A stretch of 64,000 bases of DNA from Asticcacaulis sp. AC402. GTDB taxonomy: Bacteria; Pseudomonadota; Alphaproteobacteria; Caulobacterales; Caulobacteraceae. Of this stretch, positions 25,930-35,519 are shown one piece after another (position 1 is the stretch's first letter; each line of letters starts with the position of its first letter). Below the pieces are notes generated by a model. It was not told where the DNA came from, searched no databases, and worked only from the letters and a program-made list of their open reading frames with translations. The translations under genes were made by a program, and so were the position numbers. The stretch covers positions 1 through 64,000 of the forward strand of contig NZ_AWGC01000023.1 of NCBI RefSeq assembly GCF_000495835.1, in the 5' to 3' direction.

Positions 25930-26729
25930 TTGCCTCCGACGACGAGCATTTCACCGAGCATGTCGAAGAAGAGAATTACTTCGTGTCCATGACGGATATG
26001 ATGGTGGGGCTGGTATTCATCTTCATTATTCTGATGATGTATTACGCTTTGCAGTTCCGCAAGGAGGCCGACCGCAGGACCGAAGCGAAGGACGAGCGCA
26101 CGCAGATCCTGACCCGACTAAAGGACGAGATTGAAAAAAGCGATCCTAAACTGCAGGTTATCATCTTGCCGGAAAGTGGTATTTTGCGATTGCCGGCGAG
26201 TTCTTTGTTCGACAGCGGCGAGGACGCTCTTACACCCTCTGGCAGGACGACAGCCGAGTATTTGGCCGAGGCGCTGTACAAGGTCATACCCTGCTATACC
26301 AATCAGGTACAAAGATCGCCCGACTGCAGTCCCGGCAGCGAAAAGATAAAAATCGAAGCTTTGTTTATCGAGGGCCATACCGATACCACCCCTTTCGCCG
26401 GTCGGCCGGGCATCAGCAACAATCTCGAACTGTCGGTCAAGCGCGCTTCCAATACATATGCCCGCCTGACATCGGTTGAGCCGGAGCTCGAAAATCTGAA
26501 ATCAGGCACGTCAAGCCATGCAGTACCGGGCACCTCAGGCCAGACCGTACTCAGCATAAGTGGTTACGGTGACAAGCGTCCCGCCTATCGGGAGACCGAT
26601 GCCGCCTCCAAAGCCATGAACCGTCGTATTGATCTGAGAATACTGATGGCCGCCCCGCTCAGCGATATGCCCGCGCCGCCCAGCGACGAGGTCGTCAAGG
26701 CCCTAAAAGAACAGGGTTTACGCCAATGA
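25926..26729 (+). CDS. zorB: Zorya protein ZorB (MotB/OmpA-like stator subunit)
   Basis: The partner of ZorA. A single membrane helix at about residues 25-43 (MVGLVFIFIILMMYYALQF) is preceded by Asp24 in SMTDMMV, the position expected for the proton-carrying aspartate. A C-terminal OmpA-like peptidoglycan-binding domain shows ALFIEGHTDTTPFAG, LELSVKRASNTYARL, and ISGYGDKRPAY with NRRIDLRI. This anchors the motor to the cell wall. It overlaps zorA and zorC by 4 bp each (ATGA), so the three are translationally coupled. The 267-aa length is typical. Confidence 0.93.
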   Translation: MIASDDEHFTEHVEEENYFVSMTDMMVGLVFIFIILMMYYALQFRKEADRRTEAKDERTQILTRLKDEIEKSDPKLQVIILPESGILRLPASSLFDSGEDALTPSGRTTAEYLAEALYKVIPCYTNQVQRSPDCSPGSEKIKIEALFIEGHTDTTPFAGRPGISNNLELSVKRASNTYARLTSVEPELENLKSGTSSHAVPGTSGQTVLSISGYGDKRPAYRETDAASKAMNRRIDLRILMAAPLSDMPAPPSDEVVKALKEQGLRQ

Positions 26730-28120
26730 GCCTCAGGGATGCGGTCACCTCGCCGAAAGAATTCAGCGGGCCTATCCGCGTCAGAGATGTCGAGCCCATC
26801 CAGATGCGCAAAGCCATCAAAGCCTTGCCAGACTTCGGTTCAGGGACACCCAAGGGCCTGGACGTGGCTGAACTTCAGGCGCGTTTTGTTGACCGGGTAT
26901 CCAACAATACACTGGCCAGCGTCAGCCCGGCCGAGATGCGCCAATGTCCCTACGGTTTTTTCGATGAACCTCGGCCGTTTATCGATGATCCCACGGTCAC
27001 AGCGGCTTTGTTATCGGAGCTGGCTACGCGGGCGCAAAAGTCAGCCACACGCATTCTGATCTATCAATATTTGGAGCACTACAACCCATCAAAGCCGGGC
27101 TGTGTCGCTGTTGCCAACTGGCTGGACCAGCAGGTGATGCAATGGAACTGGGCCTGGCGGGACCGGTCAGAGACCTATGCCCTGTTCAACGCCGAAGAGG
27201 CGCCCGCCAAGCTCGCCATCCATATTTTGGCCAGCCAAGCGCCTGTTCGCGAAGTCTTTGAGGACCTGGGCCTGAGCGACACCATTCTAACCGGCAGCCT
27301 CGGTGAGGCCGCTTTTGCCGCGGCATGCATCATCGTGTCGGCCAGTCGCTCAGCGAAGGCGCAAGGGCAACAGCGCCGGTTGATGGAGTGGGCGCGGCGC
27401 GGCGATCGCTTTGGCTATGAAAAGGCATTCCCCGCCTATGTTTCGGCCCTTCTGATGCCCTGGCAATCATCGGAACCAGATGCAGCGCACAAGGCAGCCC
27501 TCCTGGCCGAACTTGAGTCCTTTGCCGGTGATCCGCGCGTAAAGCCGGCAAGGTGGGCCAGGGTAAAGAGCCAGGCTGCGCAGGCCTATGACGTGCTGAT
27601 GCGCTGGCTGACCCGGGCCTCGGTCTATCAGTTTTTCGACATTATTGACCAGGTTCTCTCAGCCGATGAGATGCGTATGTGGGCCTACCGGCGCCCATTC
27701 TGGACATCTTACCTTGAGCCCGGTTACATCAGTGAGGCGTGGGTGGCCTTTGGCGCCAACGGTGCGTCTCAGGCCAGGCATGTTGCAAGGACAACGGGAG
27801 GCGACGCGGCCTTGGGTTTTGCAACCCTTACTGGCAAATCACAAAGCCACGCAGCGCTCATTATGAAAATAGGCGACCTGACCGTTGCGGAATGGAGCCA
27901 CAACGGAAAATACAATATCTGGCCATCCGCCAGCCAAAACGCGCCCCGGCTCTACAAGACCCGTTACGACGCCTACGAGCTTTCGGGTGCACCTTTCGAT
28001 GGTTCGCACTATGGGTCCGACAGCTTCTCCTGGCAAAGAAAAATAGCGCGAAAAATCGAAGTTGAAACCGGCTTTTCGACGCAGAAAACGTCCTGGATGC
28101 CGAGGCGATTTGGCCGATAA
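26726..28120 (+). CDS. zorC: Zorya protein ZorC (EH-signature domain)
   Basis: Cytoplasmic component of type I Zorya. By position and size (464 aa) it is ZorC; the visible features fit the EH_Signature family, including WDVSRSETYALF-like helical stretches, VARTTGGDAALGFATLTGKS and VAEWSHNGKYNIW toward the C-terminus. No membrane helix or signal peptide is present. The end of the gene and the start of zorD share one base (TAATG). ZorC is thought to act on DNA together with ZorD after the motor is triggered. Presence of both zorC and zorD marks this as type I rather than type II, which carries zorE instead. Confidence 0.88.
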   Translation: MSLRDAVTSPKEFSGPIRVRDVEPIQMRKAIKALPDFGSGTPKGLDVAELQARFVDRVSNNTLASVSPAEMRQCPYGFFDEPRPFIDDPTVTAALLSELATRAQKSATRILIYQYLEHYNPSKPGCVAVANWLDQQVMQWNWAWRDRSETYALFNAEEAPAKLAIHILASQAPVREVFEDLGLSDTILTGSLGEAAFAAACIIVSASRSAKAQGQQRRLMEWARRGDRFGYEKAFPAYVSALLMPWQSSEPDAAHKAALLAELESFAGDPRVKPARWARVKSQAAQAYDVLMRWLTRASVYQFFDIIDQVLSADEMRMWAYRRPFWTSYLEPGYISEAWVAFGANGASQARHVARTTGGDAALGFATLTGKSQSHAALIMKIGDLTVAEWSHNGKYNIWPSASQNAPRLYKTRYDAYELSGAPFDGSHYGSDSFSWQRKIARKIEVETGFSTQKTSWMPRRFGR

Positions 28121-31100
28121 TGTTCACCACCCAGCGCACCCGTGCCATCGCTTTTAGCTTCGATCAAGACGGCCTCGACGTCCTGATCTCGGCGCAGGTC
28201 AAGACCTTGCTCGGCACCAAGCCGTTGCCGTTTGAACAATGGTCCGCGACATCGTCAAATGTCGCAACAGCCCTTACAAAAATACTGGCAGACATTGAAG
28301 ATGGTCGGATAGCCTCCGACGGCAGGCCACGTGCCATCGTGTCGGACACGCAACTCAGGCTGCATCCGGAACTCGTGGCCGATTTGGACAGCCCTTCGGC
28401 CTCGGCGCTGGGGCTGCCGGCCACGACAACACTTGCGCTCGATCTCCAAAGCCAGAACCTGTTTCATGAGACGTCTTTCGTTCTCAAAGCCCGGTGGCTG
28501 AGGGGCGGTGGCGGACCGGCACGCGCAACAGTTACCGGCGCCATCATCAGCTACGACGGCCAGAAACGTCGCCTGCCGGAGCCTCTGTATAGCCTGTGGC
28601 GCACCGCTGAGGCGCTGGCATCTCCCCAACCCGAGGCCGAGCGGTTTGGCTTGGTGGCACGGTTACAGACCCTTCTTCCCGAAGCCGCCGCCCACAGCCT
28701 GATGACCAATGGCTACCTCGATGAGACGCGTGTGGTCTATGCCTCGGCCTTTTCCCTCAAGCTGGGTAGGCAGGATCCCTTTGACTTCGATCCTGTCCTG
28801 TTTGGTCCCGGCGTGCGTGCTTTTGCCGACGAAGGACGGGTACCGGACGAAGAGGTCGACAATGTCCTTACTCCGCAACAGCAACGAGTTTTTGCCGATG
28901 AGCGTTTTCGTCATTATCGCGATGTTCGTCCGGCCTACCCTCTGAGAGGGGGGCAATACGTTTTCATCGACCCGGCGCTGCGTCCCGTCCTCCAGGAAGT
29001 CAGGGCGCTGCAATCGGGTACGGTCGAGCAAAGACGCGAGTTTGTCACGCATCCGCAGAGGGTGCTGCGTCAGCGACTTGGCGACGAAGTGGCCGAGGCG
29101 TCGGATCTGGAGTCCCTGTTTATCGAGACCGAGCAGTTTTCGGCGCGCGTCGCCGGCGTCGCTGTTTGGACGAAAACCGTCCTGCCGTGGATTAAGCCGG
29201 TCGCCGATGCGTGGATGCCGGAAAAGTTCGGCATTCGCATCGGCGATGATACACCTTTAGGGATTGCGCCTGCCGACGTCGTGCCTCTGTCAAATGCAGT
29301 TGAGCAGGCCATCGCCGCATCCCAGCTTACACTGGAATTCGAGGGCCAAACCATCCCGGCCACCGAACAGACGCGTCAGGCCCTGGCCGAGCTCAGGTCA
29401 TTCGTCGAAGCAGAGATTTCTCAGCGAGGCCAACCCTATACGTCCGCTCTTCCAAAATCGCTACTTGAGAAGCGATTCCTGACGGTTCGAGAAAACTTCG
29501 ACGATCTCGAATATGTGACGCTGGACCATTCGCCCCAAGCGGTGGTCGACGAAGCGTTCGTCCTTCCGGAAATCATTAGATCCAAACCCAAGCCCCACCA
29601 GGTCGAAGGTATGACCTGGCTGCAACGTCTTTATCTCTCGGGAAAGAGCGGCGGGCTCCTCGCGGACGATATGGGACTGGGCAAGACGTACCAGGCCATT
29701 GGCTTCATGGCATGGCTCCAGACGCATCTGCTTGCCCAGAGCGCCCCAAAACGCCCTTTCCTTATTGTCGCTCCGACAGGCTTGCTGGCCAACTGGCGAA
29801 AGGAGATCGATCTCCACCTGCAGCCGCCGTGGCTTGGGGACATTGTGCTGGCTTTCGGTTCCAACCTGAAGGCCTTGCGCGACGAGGACAGCTTCGATCA
29901 AAAAGACATCGTCGCTGGCCGCGCATCATTGGAGGCCGCGGCCTGGGCAAAGGCAGGCGTGGTTCTGACGACCTACGAGACACTCCGCGATTATCACTTC
30001 AGCTTCGCCAAAAGCCCGTTCGAGCTGGTTGTCTTCGACGAGATACAAAAACTCAAAAACCCGACGTCGCAACTGACCAAGGCGGCAAAGACCCTCAATG
30101 CCCGTTTCACCTTGGGCATGACCGGGACGCCGGTCGAAAATCGCCTCCAGGATATCTGGTCGATTACCGACGTTCTGCGCCCTGGCTTTCTTGGACTGAG
30201 CCGCGATTTCGAGAAGACCTACGTGCCGTCCGACAAGGCGGCCCTTCGGTCCCTTCGCGGCAAGCTCTGTGACGCCACGGTCGTGAGCGCACCCTACATG
30301 CTGCGGCGAATGAAGGTCGACCACCTGCCAGAAATGCCGGAAAAGACCGAGCAGGCCAAGGCCATAACCATGCCACCGGCACAGGCGCTCGCCTATGAAG
30401 ACCTTGTTCGCCGGGCCATGGCTGGGCGAGGCACCATGGGCAAGAATGATGGTATGCTGCAAACCTTGCACGCCATGCGCTCGGTTTCCCTTCACCCGTA
30501 CCGACCAGATGAGTCGGACAGTGATGACACCTACGTTGCCCAATCGGCCCGACTGCTTTGGACCATGGACATCCTGGAGGCGGTAAAGGCCAAGAAGGAA
30601 AAGGCCCTGATTTTCGTCGAGAGCCTGGACATGCAGGCGTGCCTGGCACGGATGATCCAGACGCGCTTCGGACTGCAGGCACCGCCCAGCCGTATCCACG
30701 GTGGCGTCCCCGGCGCGAAAAGGCATGATCTCGTCGAGGCCTTTCAGGCGCGAGTCGGCAGCTTTGATGTCATGATCCTGTCCCCAAAGGCTGGAGGGGT
30801 AGGTTTGACCCTGACGGCGGCCAATCACGTCATTCACCTGTCGCGGTGGTGGAACCCGGCGGTTGAAGACCAGAGCACGGACCGCGTCTACCGGATCGGC
30901 CAAACCCGGCCCGTCCAGGTTTACCTTCCGATGGCCGTGCACCCGGACCCACTGATTGGGCCCAGCAGCTTTGATATCAAACTAAACGACCTGTTGAGCC
31001 GCAAACGCGCCTTGTCGCGTGACATGTTGGTGGCGCCCGAGGGCGACCAAGCCGATATCACCGAACTGTTCGACAGCGTCTCGACCTTCGCTCGTGAGCC

Positions 31101-31878
31101 CCAGACGCCAAGCGATGAGCAGCCTGGTTTGCCGCCTGAGTCGCCGCCCGAGTCGCAGGCTGAGACGATACCTGAGCCTGTGCCTGCAACGCCGCCTGAG
31201 GTGGTGGTGGCGCAAGAGATTGTACCTGACGCCGAGCCTGAGACTGCCGCCCTGCCGGCACCCGAAGCGGTTCCGCTGGCGGTCGTGGCCAGCAAAGAGG
31301 AGGTGGCGGCTGCAGTCTCGCCACCGGTTTCGCCAGCAGTTGGTATTCAGACCCGCAAGATCTTGACGCTTCCGGGCATTAAGCCAAATCGACCGTCGAT
31401 CATGTTGTGGGACTTCCCTACGGGACGCGCGCGCGATCTGACGGAAATCCTCGACCTGTTTACCGGGGTCAAGGTGTCAAGACTAAAGATCTCGGATCCT
31501 TATGCCATTGCCAATAGCGAAGCGCGTGAGGCCCAGATGGCCTTCATTCGGGACGTGCGCAAAGTGGTCACCAGGCTTCATGAGGTTGCCATTGAATATG
31601 ACCCCCGGCATTCCGAGCCGCGCGAAGCTGAGGAGCAGTCAAGGCGCTACATGCATGAACTTTGGCTGTTGCACTTCAACCCGGGGGAGTCTCCATTAAG
31701 ACTTGAAAGGCGGCAGAAGAGCTACCTGCGTGACTTCCATGACCGCATCATCTTTTTGGACCTTCCCCGCGCCGCAGGAGCTGTCGCCACGCACGAGTTG
31801 CGCTTGTCCCGAGGCTTAATCGGCTTGATGACGGAACGCATGCAGTGTTCCGTCACCTATGTGGCACCGCGCGCCTGA
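28120..31878 (+). CDS. zorD: Zorya protein ZorD (SNF2-family helicase) with an extra C-terminal domain
   Basis: Effector ATPase/nuclease-type subunit of type I Zorya. After an unrecognised N-terminal half, the SNF2 core begins near residue 490: LLADDMGLGKTYQAIGFMAW (motif I, about 512-531), VVFDEIQKLKNP (motif II, about 640), MTGTPVENRLQDIW, and VGLTLTAANHVIHLSRWWNP with DRVYRIGQTRPVQVY. A linker of about 80 residues rich in Pro, Glu and Ala follows. A separate domain then occupies about 1085-1252 and contains YLRDFHDRIIF and ELRLSRGLIGL, a pattern like MIT_C-type inactive PLD domains. That domain call is tentative. Its length of 1,252 aa is greater than I expect for ZorD, because of this tail. 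Confidence 0.9.
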   Translation: MFTTQRTRAIAFSFDQDGLDVLISAQVKTLLGTKPLPFEQWSATSSNVATALTKILADIEDGRIASDGRPRAIVSDTQLRLHPELVADLDSPSASALGLPATTTLALDLQSQNLFHETSFVLKARWLRGGGGPARATVTGAIISYDGQKRRLPEPLYSLWRTAEALASPQPEAERFGLVARLQTLLPEAAAHSLMTNGYLDETRVVYASAFSLKLGRQDPFDFDPVLFGPGVRAFADEGRVPDEEVDNVLTPQQQRVFADERFRHYRDVRPAYPLRGGQYVFIDPALRPVLQEVRALQSGTVEQRREFVTHPQRVLRQRLGDEVAEASDLESLFIETEQFSARVAGVAVWTKTVLPWIKPVADAWMPEKFGIRIGDDTPLGIAPADVVPLSNAVEQAIAASQLTLEFEGQTIPATEQTRQALAELRSFVEAEISQRGQPYTSALPKSLLEKRFLTVRENFDDLEYVTLDHSPQAVVDEAFVLPEIIRSKPKPHQVEGMTWLQRLYLSGKSGGLLADDMGLGKTYQAIGFMAWLQTHLLAQSAPKRPFLIVAPTGLLANWRKEIDLHLQPPWLGDIVLAFGSNLKALRDEDSFDQKDIVAGRASLEAAAWAKAGVVLTTYETLRDYHFSFAKSPFELVVFDEIQKLKNPTSQLTKAAKTLNARFTLGMTGTPVENRLQDIWSITDVLRPGFLGLSRDFEKTYVPSDKAALRSLRGKLCDATVVSAPYMLRRMKVDHLPEMPEKTEQAKAITMPPAQALAYEDLVRRAMAGRGTMGKNDGMLQTLHAMRSVSLHPYRPDESDSDDTYVAQSARLLWTMDILEAVKAKKEKALIFVESLDMQACLARMIQTRFGLQAPPSRIHGGVPGAKRHDLVEAFQARVGSFDVMILSPKAGGVGLTLTAANHVIHLSRWWNPAVEDQSTDRVYRIGQTRPVQVYLPMAVHPDPLIGPSSFDIKLNDLLSRKRALSRDMLVAPEGDQADITELFDSVSTFAREPQTPSDEQPGLPPESPPESQAETIPEPVPATPPEVVVAQEIVPDAEPETAALPAPEAVPLAVVASKEEVAAAVSPPVSPAVGIQTRKILTLPGIKPNRPSIMLWDFPTGRARDLTEILDLFTGVKVSRLKISDPYAIANSEAREAQMAFIRDVRKVVTRLHEVAIEYDPRHSEPREAEEQSRRYMHELWLLHFNPGESPLRLERRQKSYLRDFHDRIIFLDLPRAAGAVATHELRLSRGLIGLMTERMQCSVTYVAPRA

Positions 31879-32072
31879 ACCGATCAAAAAGAACCAGGGA
31901 TTGCAACGATCGAGCTTTGTCGCGGAAGTAAAGAGTGAAGGACGCATGAGTTCACCGAACTTTCGCGGGTAGTGCGAAAAAGACTTATGGTGACTTCGCA
32001 GTTTCCGCCTTCGCGGAATGTTACGAGTAGCGTTTTGATAAGTTTAAAAAAAATCGATCTAGGGGTAAGGAA
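31879..32072 (+). promoter_or_regulatory. Intergenic leader between Zorya and Druantia with two short hairpins
   Basis: Two inverted repeats are visible: TTTCGC/GCGAAA at 31961-31966 and 31974-31979, and TTCCGC-CTTC-GCGGAA at 32003-32018, the latter a stable tetraloop hairpin. An AT-rich stretch (TTTTGATAAGTTTAAAAAAA) follows, then GGGGTAAGGAA directly before the druH ATG. The hairpins may end zorD transcription or mark an operator. No clear T-run terminator or -35/-10 pair was found. Confidence 0.35.
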
Positions 32073-35000
32073 ATGGATTTAGGTAAAGGCCTAAAGTCAC
32101 TGTCGGAAGTACAGCTTCGCGATCTGTTCCAGCAATCGAAATCTGATCTTCCAACCCTGATGGCGATCAACGCTGAACTCAAAACCAGGCGGTCCGAAGG
32201 TGCCATCGACCTGCAATTCGAGGTCGCGCAGCAGATTGTTCATTTGCGCAAATCGAGTGATGAGCCTGTGGCACAGTCATTGAAACCGGTTGGTAACTGG
32301 CTAAACGCGTTTCTGTTGACGCGCGGCCTTAAGCGACCTGATGGCCGTCCCCTGTCGCGCTATCGCATGACAGACGAAGAGTATTCCGACGCAAAAAAGA
32401 TCCTTCGGCTGTTGGCTCGGCAAGGTCGGCTGGCCGTACCCGACGAACGCGCAGGTCGCCTTTTTGTTGCCTACTGTGCTGAATGGTTCCGTCGTGAAGC
32501 GGCCTCGATGTTTAAGGAATGGAACGAACTAGCGCCGGACGTTTTTCCTTCAGTACCCTACCAGAGCAAACTCAAACTCACCGAGTTTGGATTAAACTAT
32601 TGGCGCCGAGATTTGATCCGGATGGCGAACCAGCGAGAGTTTCTGCTGACCCTGGCATTGGAAGGCGGTATTCCCGTCCATGTCATCACGGACCAGGACC
32701 GCGGGTGGCTCAACGCCTATTTGAGAACCGTGATGCGCGCCAGCGTTTCCGATCCGTCGGAGGATGCCATCCGCCTGATCTCCTTCGAAGAGGCGTATTT
32801 GCTGCGGCAGAGCTACCGGCATGACCTTTTCATTGATGCCTGTGCGGAACTTGTCCATCGCGTCCTGTATTGGCGCCGCACGGCCGACACGGAGGCGCCG
32901 CAGGTCGACGCGGTGGTCTACCTCGATGCCTGTCATCCGCATTGGCGCGCCGACCTTCCGGTGTATGTGCCGAAGACCGAAAGTCATGAAGCACGTATCT
33001 TGCTCAACGGCCTGATGAATGAGCCACTGACGGGGCTTGCAGTGTCAGGCATCCAGGCCAACCGCTACCTGTTCCTTGAAAAAGGCGAATGGATCCCGGC
33101 ATTGCAAATCGTGGCAGATGGCCATCTGAGGCGTGATAAGCTTCCAGGGCTAGCTGCGGACAGCCGTTACCGTGCGGTTCCCTCCGGAGAGCTGAGCAAC
33201 TTTATCGCCGACGAATTCGCCTTGTTTGAACCGCCGGTCGATGATCAACGCACTTGGCGCGTCAAACCTCGACTGGATTTGTCACGCTTGCTCAAGGGAT
33301 TTGCCTTCAAGGCGCCGGTAACAACAACCCTGACGTCGGGTAGCACCTTGTATCCAATGGTCTGGCCGCATGGTGAGGCGATCAGGTCTGACATTCTCGT
33401 TTTCGAAGCCGAGGAGGAGAAGCATGGCCTCCGGCTTCGACTGGTTGCTCAGGGGTCGACCAGCCGAGCCGCAAAAGTACTTTATGCCCTCATGCCGGCG
33501 GACTGGGAGGTCCAGGCTGATACGCCAGAGGCCATCCTGGAGATTGAACATGTCCCCAATCTCAAATGTAGGTTGGTCAAGACAGATGGGACGCTTTACC
33601 TCCGTTCGCCCGATGATCCAGCGGACCTGCGTTATCGCGTCGAAGCCGGTAAAGACGAGAGGCAGGCGGAGCTAAGATATCTCAACCCGCAGTGGGCTGG
33701 CATCGAGAGTACCGACGCCAACCTGGACATCCTCGAAGGTGCCCTGGATATGCGTATTGGGGAGGACGACAAGCTGCGCATGCCGGCTGCCGGTGAGCTG
33801 TTTTGGCGCCGACCCGGGCAGGCATGGCAGGCCGTTCGAGACGGGTCCTTGAAGGAACTGGGCCTGGTGGAAGTGTCATGGCGGGACCCGAAGGCCGGCA
33901 TTCAACTGGAAAGGCGCTGTCTTGGTTTGTTGCCGGGTGGCGCGTCGATCCGGGCCAATATGGTCGAGGCCAAGCGTGGCGATGTAGCCTTGGTCAATCT
34001 TCCAGGTTGGAAGTTGAGCCCCAGGCGTCCTGATCTGGACATTGTCGATCAACACAGCGAGGGTTTCAGCGTCACCTTCCCTGGCCGGCCCGATTATCGC
34101 CTTGTCGGCGACCTGCTTCCGCCCATCGGAAGGCCGCTGCCTGTTAGAATTACTTTTCGAGGTCGCGACGCCGTTATCATAAAGAAGGATGGAGCGGTTG
34201 TCGCGCCGGGGGAAACGCTGGATCTGGCCAGCCTGCGCGGTACCTCTGCACTGGTACCCTATAGAACCAGCCTCCAAATATCCCGTATCGGCGCCAGGAC
34301 TGGCTCAAGTTGCGTTACCTTTGAAGGTGAATTCGCATTATCCGCGCGTCGCAGTGTGATTGAGAGCATGCTGGCGGAGGCGGGACATCAGGACGCTCAA
34401 ATTGAGTTAGCCTTTTTGGGAGACAGTCGTCCTTCCGTACGGCTGGGTCGATATCGGTTTGACAGGCCGATGCAGTCTGCAGGACTCGTCGATCTACCCG
34501 CAACAAGGGGAACAGTGGTCGCCCGAATGGTCTGCCAACCCGAAGAGGAGCATGAACTGACCTTCGACTCTGAGGGGCCAGGCTACCGAGCGCCTGCGGC
34601 AGCTTACGGCCCAACGCTCATCTACATGCGTGATGGACCAGACGTTGTTTCTCGTCCAGTGGTGGTAGACAACAAAGACCGCAGTTTCGTACGCCGAGAG
34701 GGTCTGATCACGGCAGTCACGGAAATCGACTTTAAGAAGCGGCAAGGCGACATCACCAATGTGTTGTCAGAGATGGGGAGCCCGGCGGCAAGACCGGAGG
34801 ACATCTCATATCTCGTTAAACATGTTGTGACCCTGAATGGCGTTCCGGCGTCGGCCTTCGACGCCCTGGCACGGCTTGCTGAAGTGCCTGTGGCTCTGGT
34901 TCGGGTGTTGCTAAACACGACCGACGAGGCCTCGCGTCAGGCTGTCTTTGCCCTGCAAAACGAGTTGCCCTTTCTTTGGCTGGCCTTGCCCATTTCGGCC

Positions 35001-35516
35001 TGGCGTGCAGCGTTCGGCGCCGAATGGGCCGGCCTGGAAGCCGCATTTGCGCATGTTGAAACCGCCGAGCGTTCTAACCTGATCATGAGCTGTTTAGCAG
35101 GCAAGGCTGCAGATTTATCAACGCTAGACGGCTCGCTGGCGGCCGTTTTCGCCCGGGTCGGCTTTAACGGGCCGGCCTTGTCGACTGAGCCGTCGTTACA
35201 GGACATCGCGCAGGCCTATGTCCGCGGCCAGAGCGAAGGCGAGAGCGCCGAAACCCACCTGATGGCCTTGCCAGACCTGTCCGGCAAGCTGGCCGCAAAG
35301 GGGTTTGGTCTGCCCTCCGATATCAGCCAGCTAAGCTTCAAGGACTGGGGCGGGCTGTTGGCGCCCGCCTTTCTGGCCCTCAGCGCACTTGAAAAGCTGC
35401 CGCTCGACACAGAAGCGAAGAGTCTGGTGCGTCGGGTGATGCGTGAAGATCAGAACGCGAAGTCACCCTATGTCTCACCAGCCTTCCCCCATTTTCTCAG
35501 ATTTTACGGAGCCTAG
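32073..35516 (+). CDS. druH: Probable Druantia type III protein DruH
   Basis: This 1,147-aa protein has no domain I can name. The call rests on size, its position 3 bp upstream of a druE-like giant helicase, and the two-gene layout of type III Druantia (druH-druE), whose DruH is annotated in enterobacteria as the STY4851/ECs_5259 family. The N-terminal 200 residues are helical (SLSEVQLRDLFQQSKSDLPT at the start). The middle is beta-rich, and the C-terminal 300 residues are helical with many Leu and Ala. No signal peptide or membrane helix was seen. The start has a strong ribosome site, GGGGTAAGGAA. The coding region is slightly less GC-rich than Zorya. Confidence 0.7.
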   Translation: MDLGKGLKSLSEVQLRDLFQQSKSDLPTLMAINAELKTRRSEGAIDLQFEVAQQIVHLRKSSDEPVAQSLKPVGNWLNAFLLTRGLKRPDGRPLSRYRMTDEEYSDAKKILRLLARQGRLAVPDERAGRLFVAYCAEWFRREAASMFKEWNELAPDVFPSVPYQSKLKLTEFGLNYWRRDLIRMANQREFLLTLALEGGIPVHVITDQDRGWLNAYLRTVMRASVSDPSEDAIRLISFEEAYLLRQSYRHDLFIDACAELVHRVLYWRRTADTEAPQVDAVVYLDACHPHWRADLPVYVPKTESHEARILLNGLMNEPLTGLAVSGIQANRYLFLEKGEWIPALQIVADGHLRRDKLPGLAADSRYRAVPSGELSNFIADEFALFEPPVDDQRTWRVKPRLDLSRLLKGFAFKAPVTTTLTSGSTLYPMVWPHGEAIRSDILVFEAEEEKHGLRLRLVAQGSTSRAAKVLYALMPADWEVQADTPEAILEIEHVPNLKCRLVKTDGTLYLRSPDDPADLRYRVEAGKDERQAELRYLNPQWAGIESTDANLDILEGALDMRIGEDDKLRMPAAGELFWRRPGQAWQAVRDGSLKELGLVEVSWRDPKAGIQLERRCLGLLPGGASIRANMVEAKRGDVALVNLPGWKLSPRRPDLDIVDQHSEGFSVTFPGRPDYRLVGDLLPPIGRPLPVRITFRGRDAVIIKKDGAVVAPGETLDLASLRGTSALVPYRTSLQISRIGARTGSSCVTFEGEFALSARRSVIESMLAEAGHQDAQIELAFLGDSRPSVRLGRYRFDRPMQSAGLVDLPATRGTVVARMVCQPEEEHELTFDSEGPGYRAPAAAYGPTLIYMRDGPDVVSRPVVVDNKDRSFVRREGLITAVTEIDFKKRQGDITNVLSEMGSPAARPEDISYLVKHVVTLNGVPASAFDALARLAEVPVALVRVLLNTTDEASRQAVFALQNELPFLWLALPISAWRAAFGAEWAGLEAAFAHVETAERSNLIMSCLAGKAADLSTLDGSLAAVFARVGFNGPALSTEPSLQDIAQAYVRGQSEGESAETHLMALPDLSGKLAAKGFGLPSDISQLSFKDWGGLLAPAFLALSALEKLPLDTEAKSLVRRVMREDQNAKSPYVSPAFPHFLRFYGA

Positions 35517-35519
35517 GCG

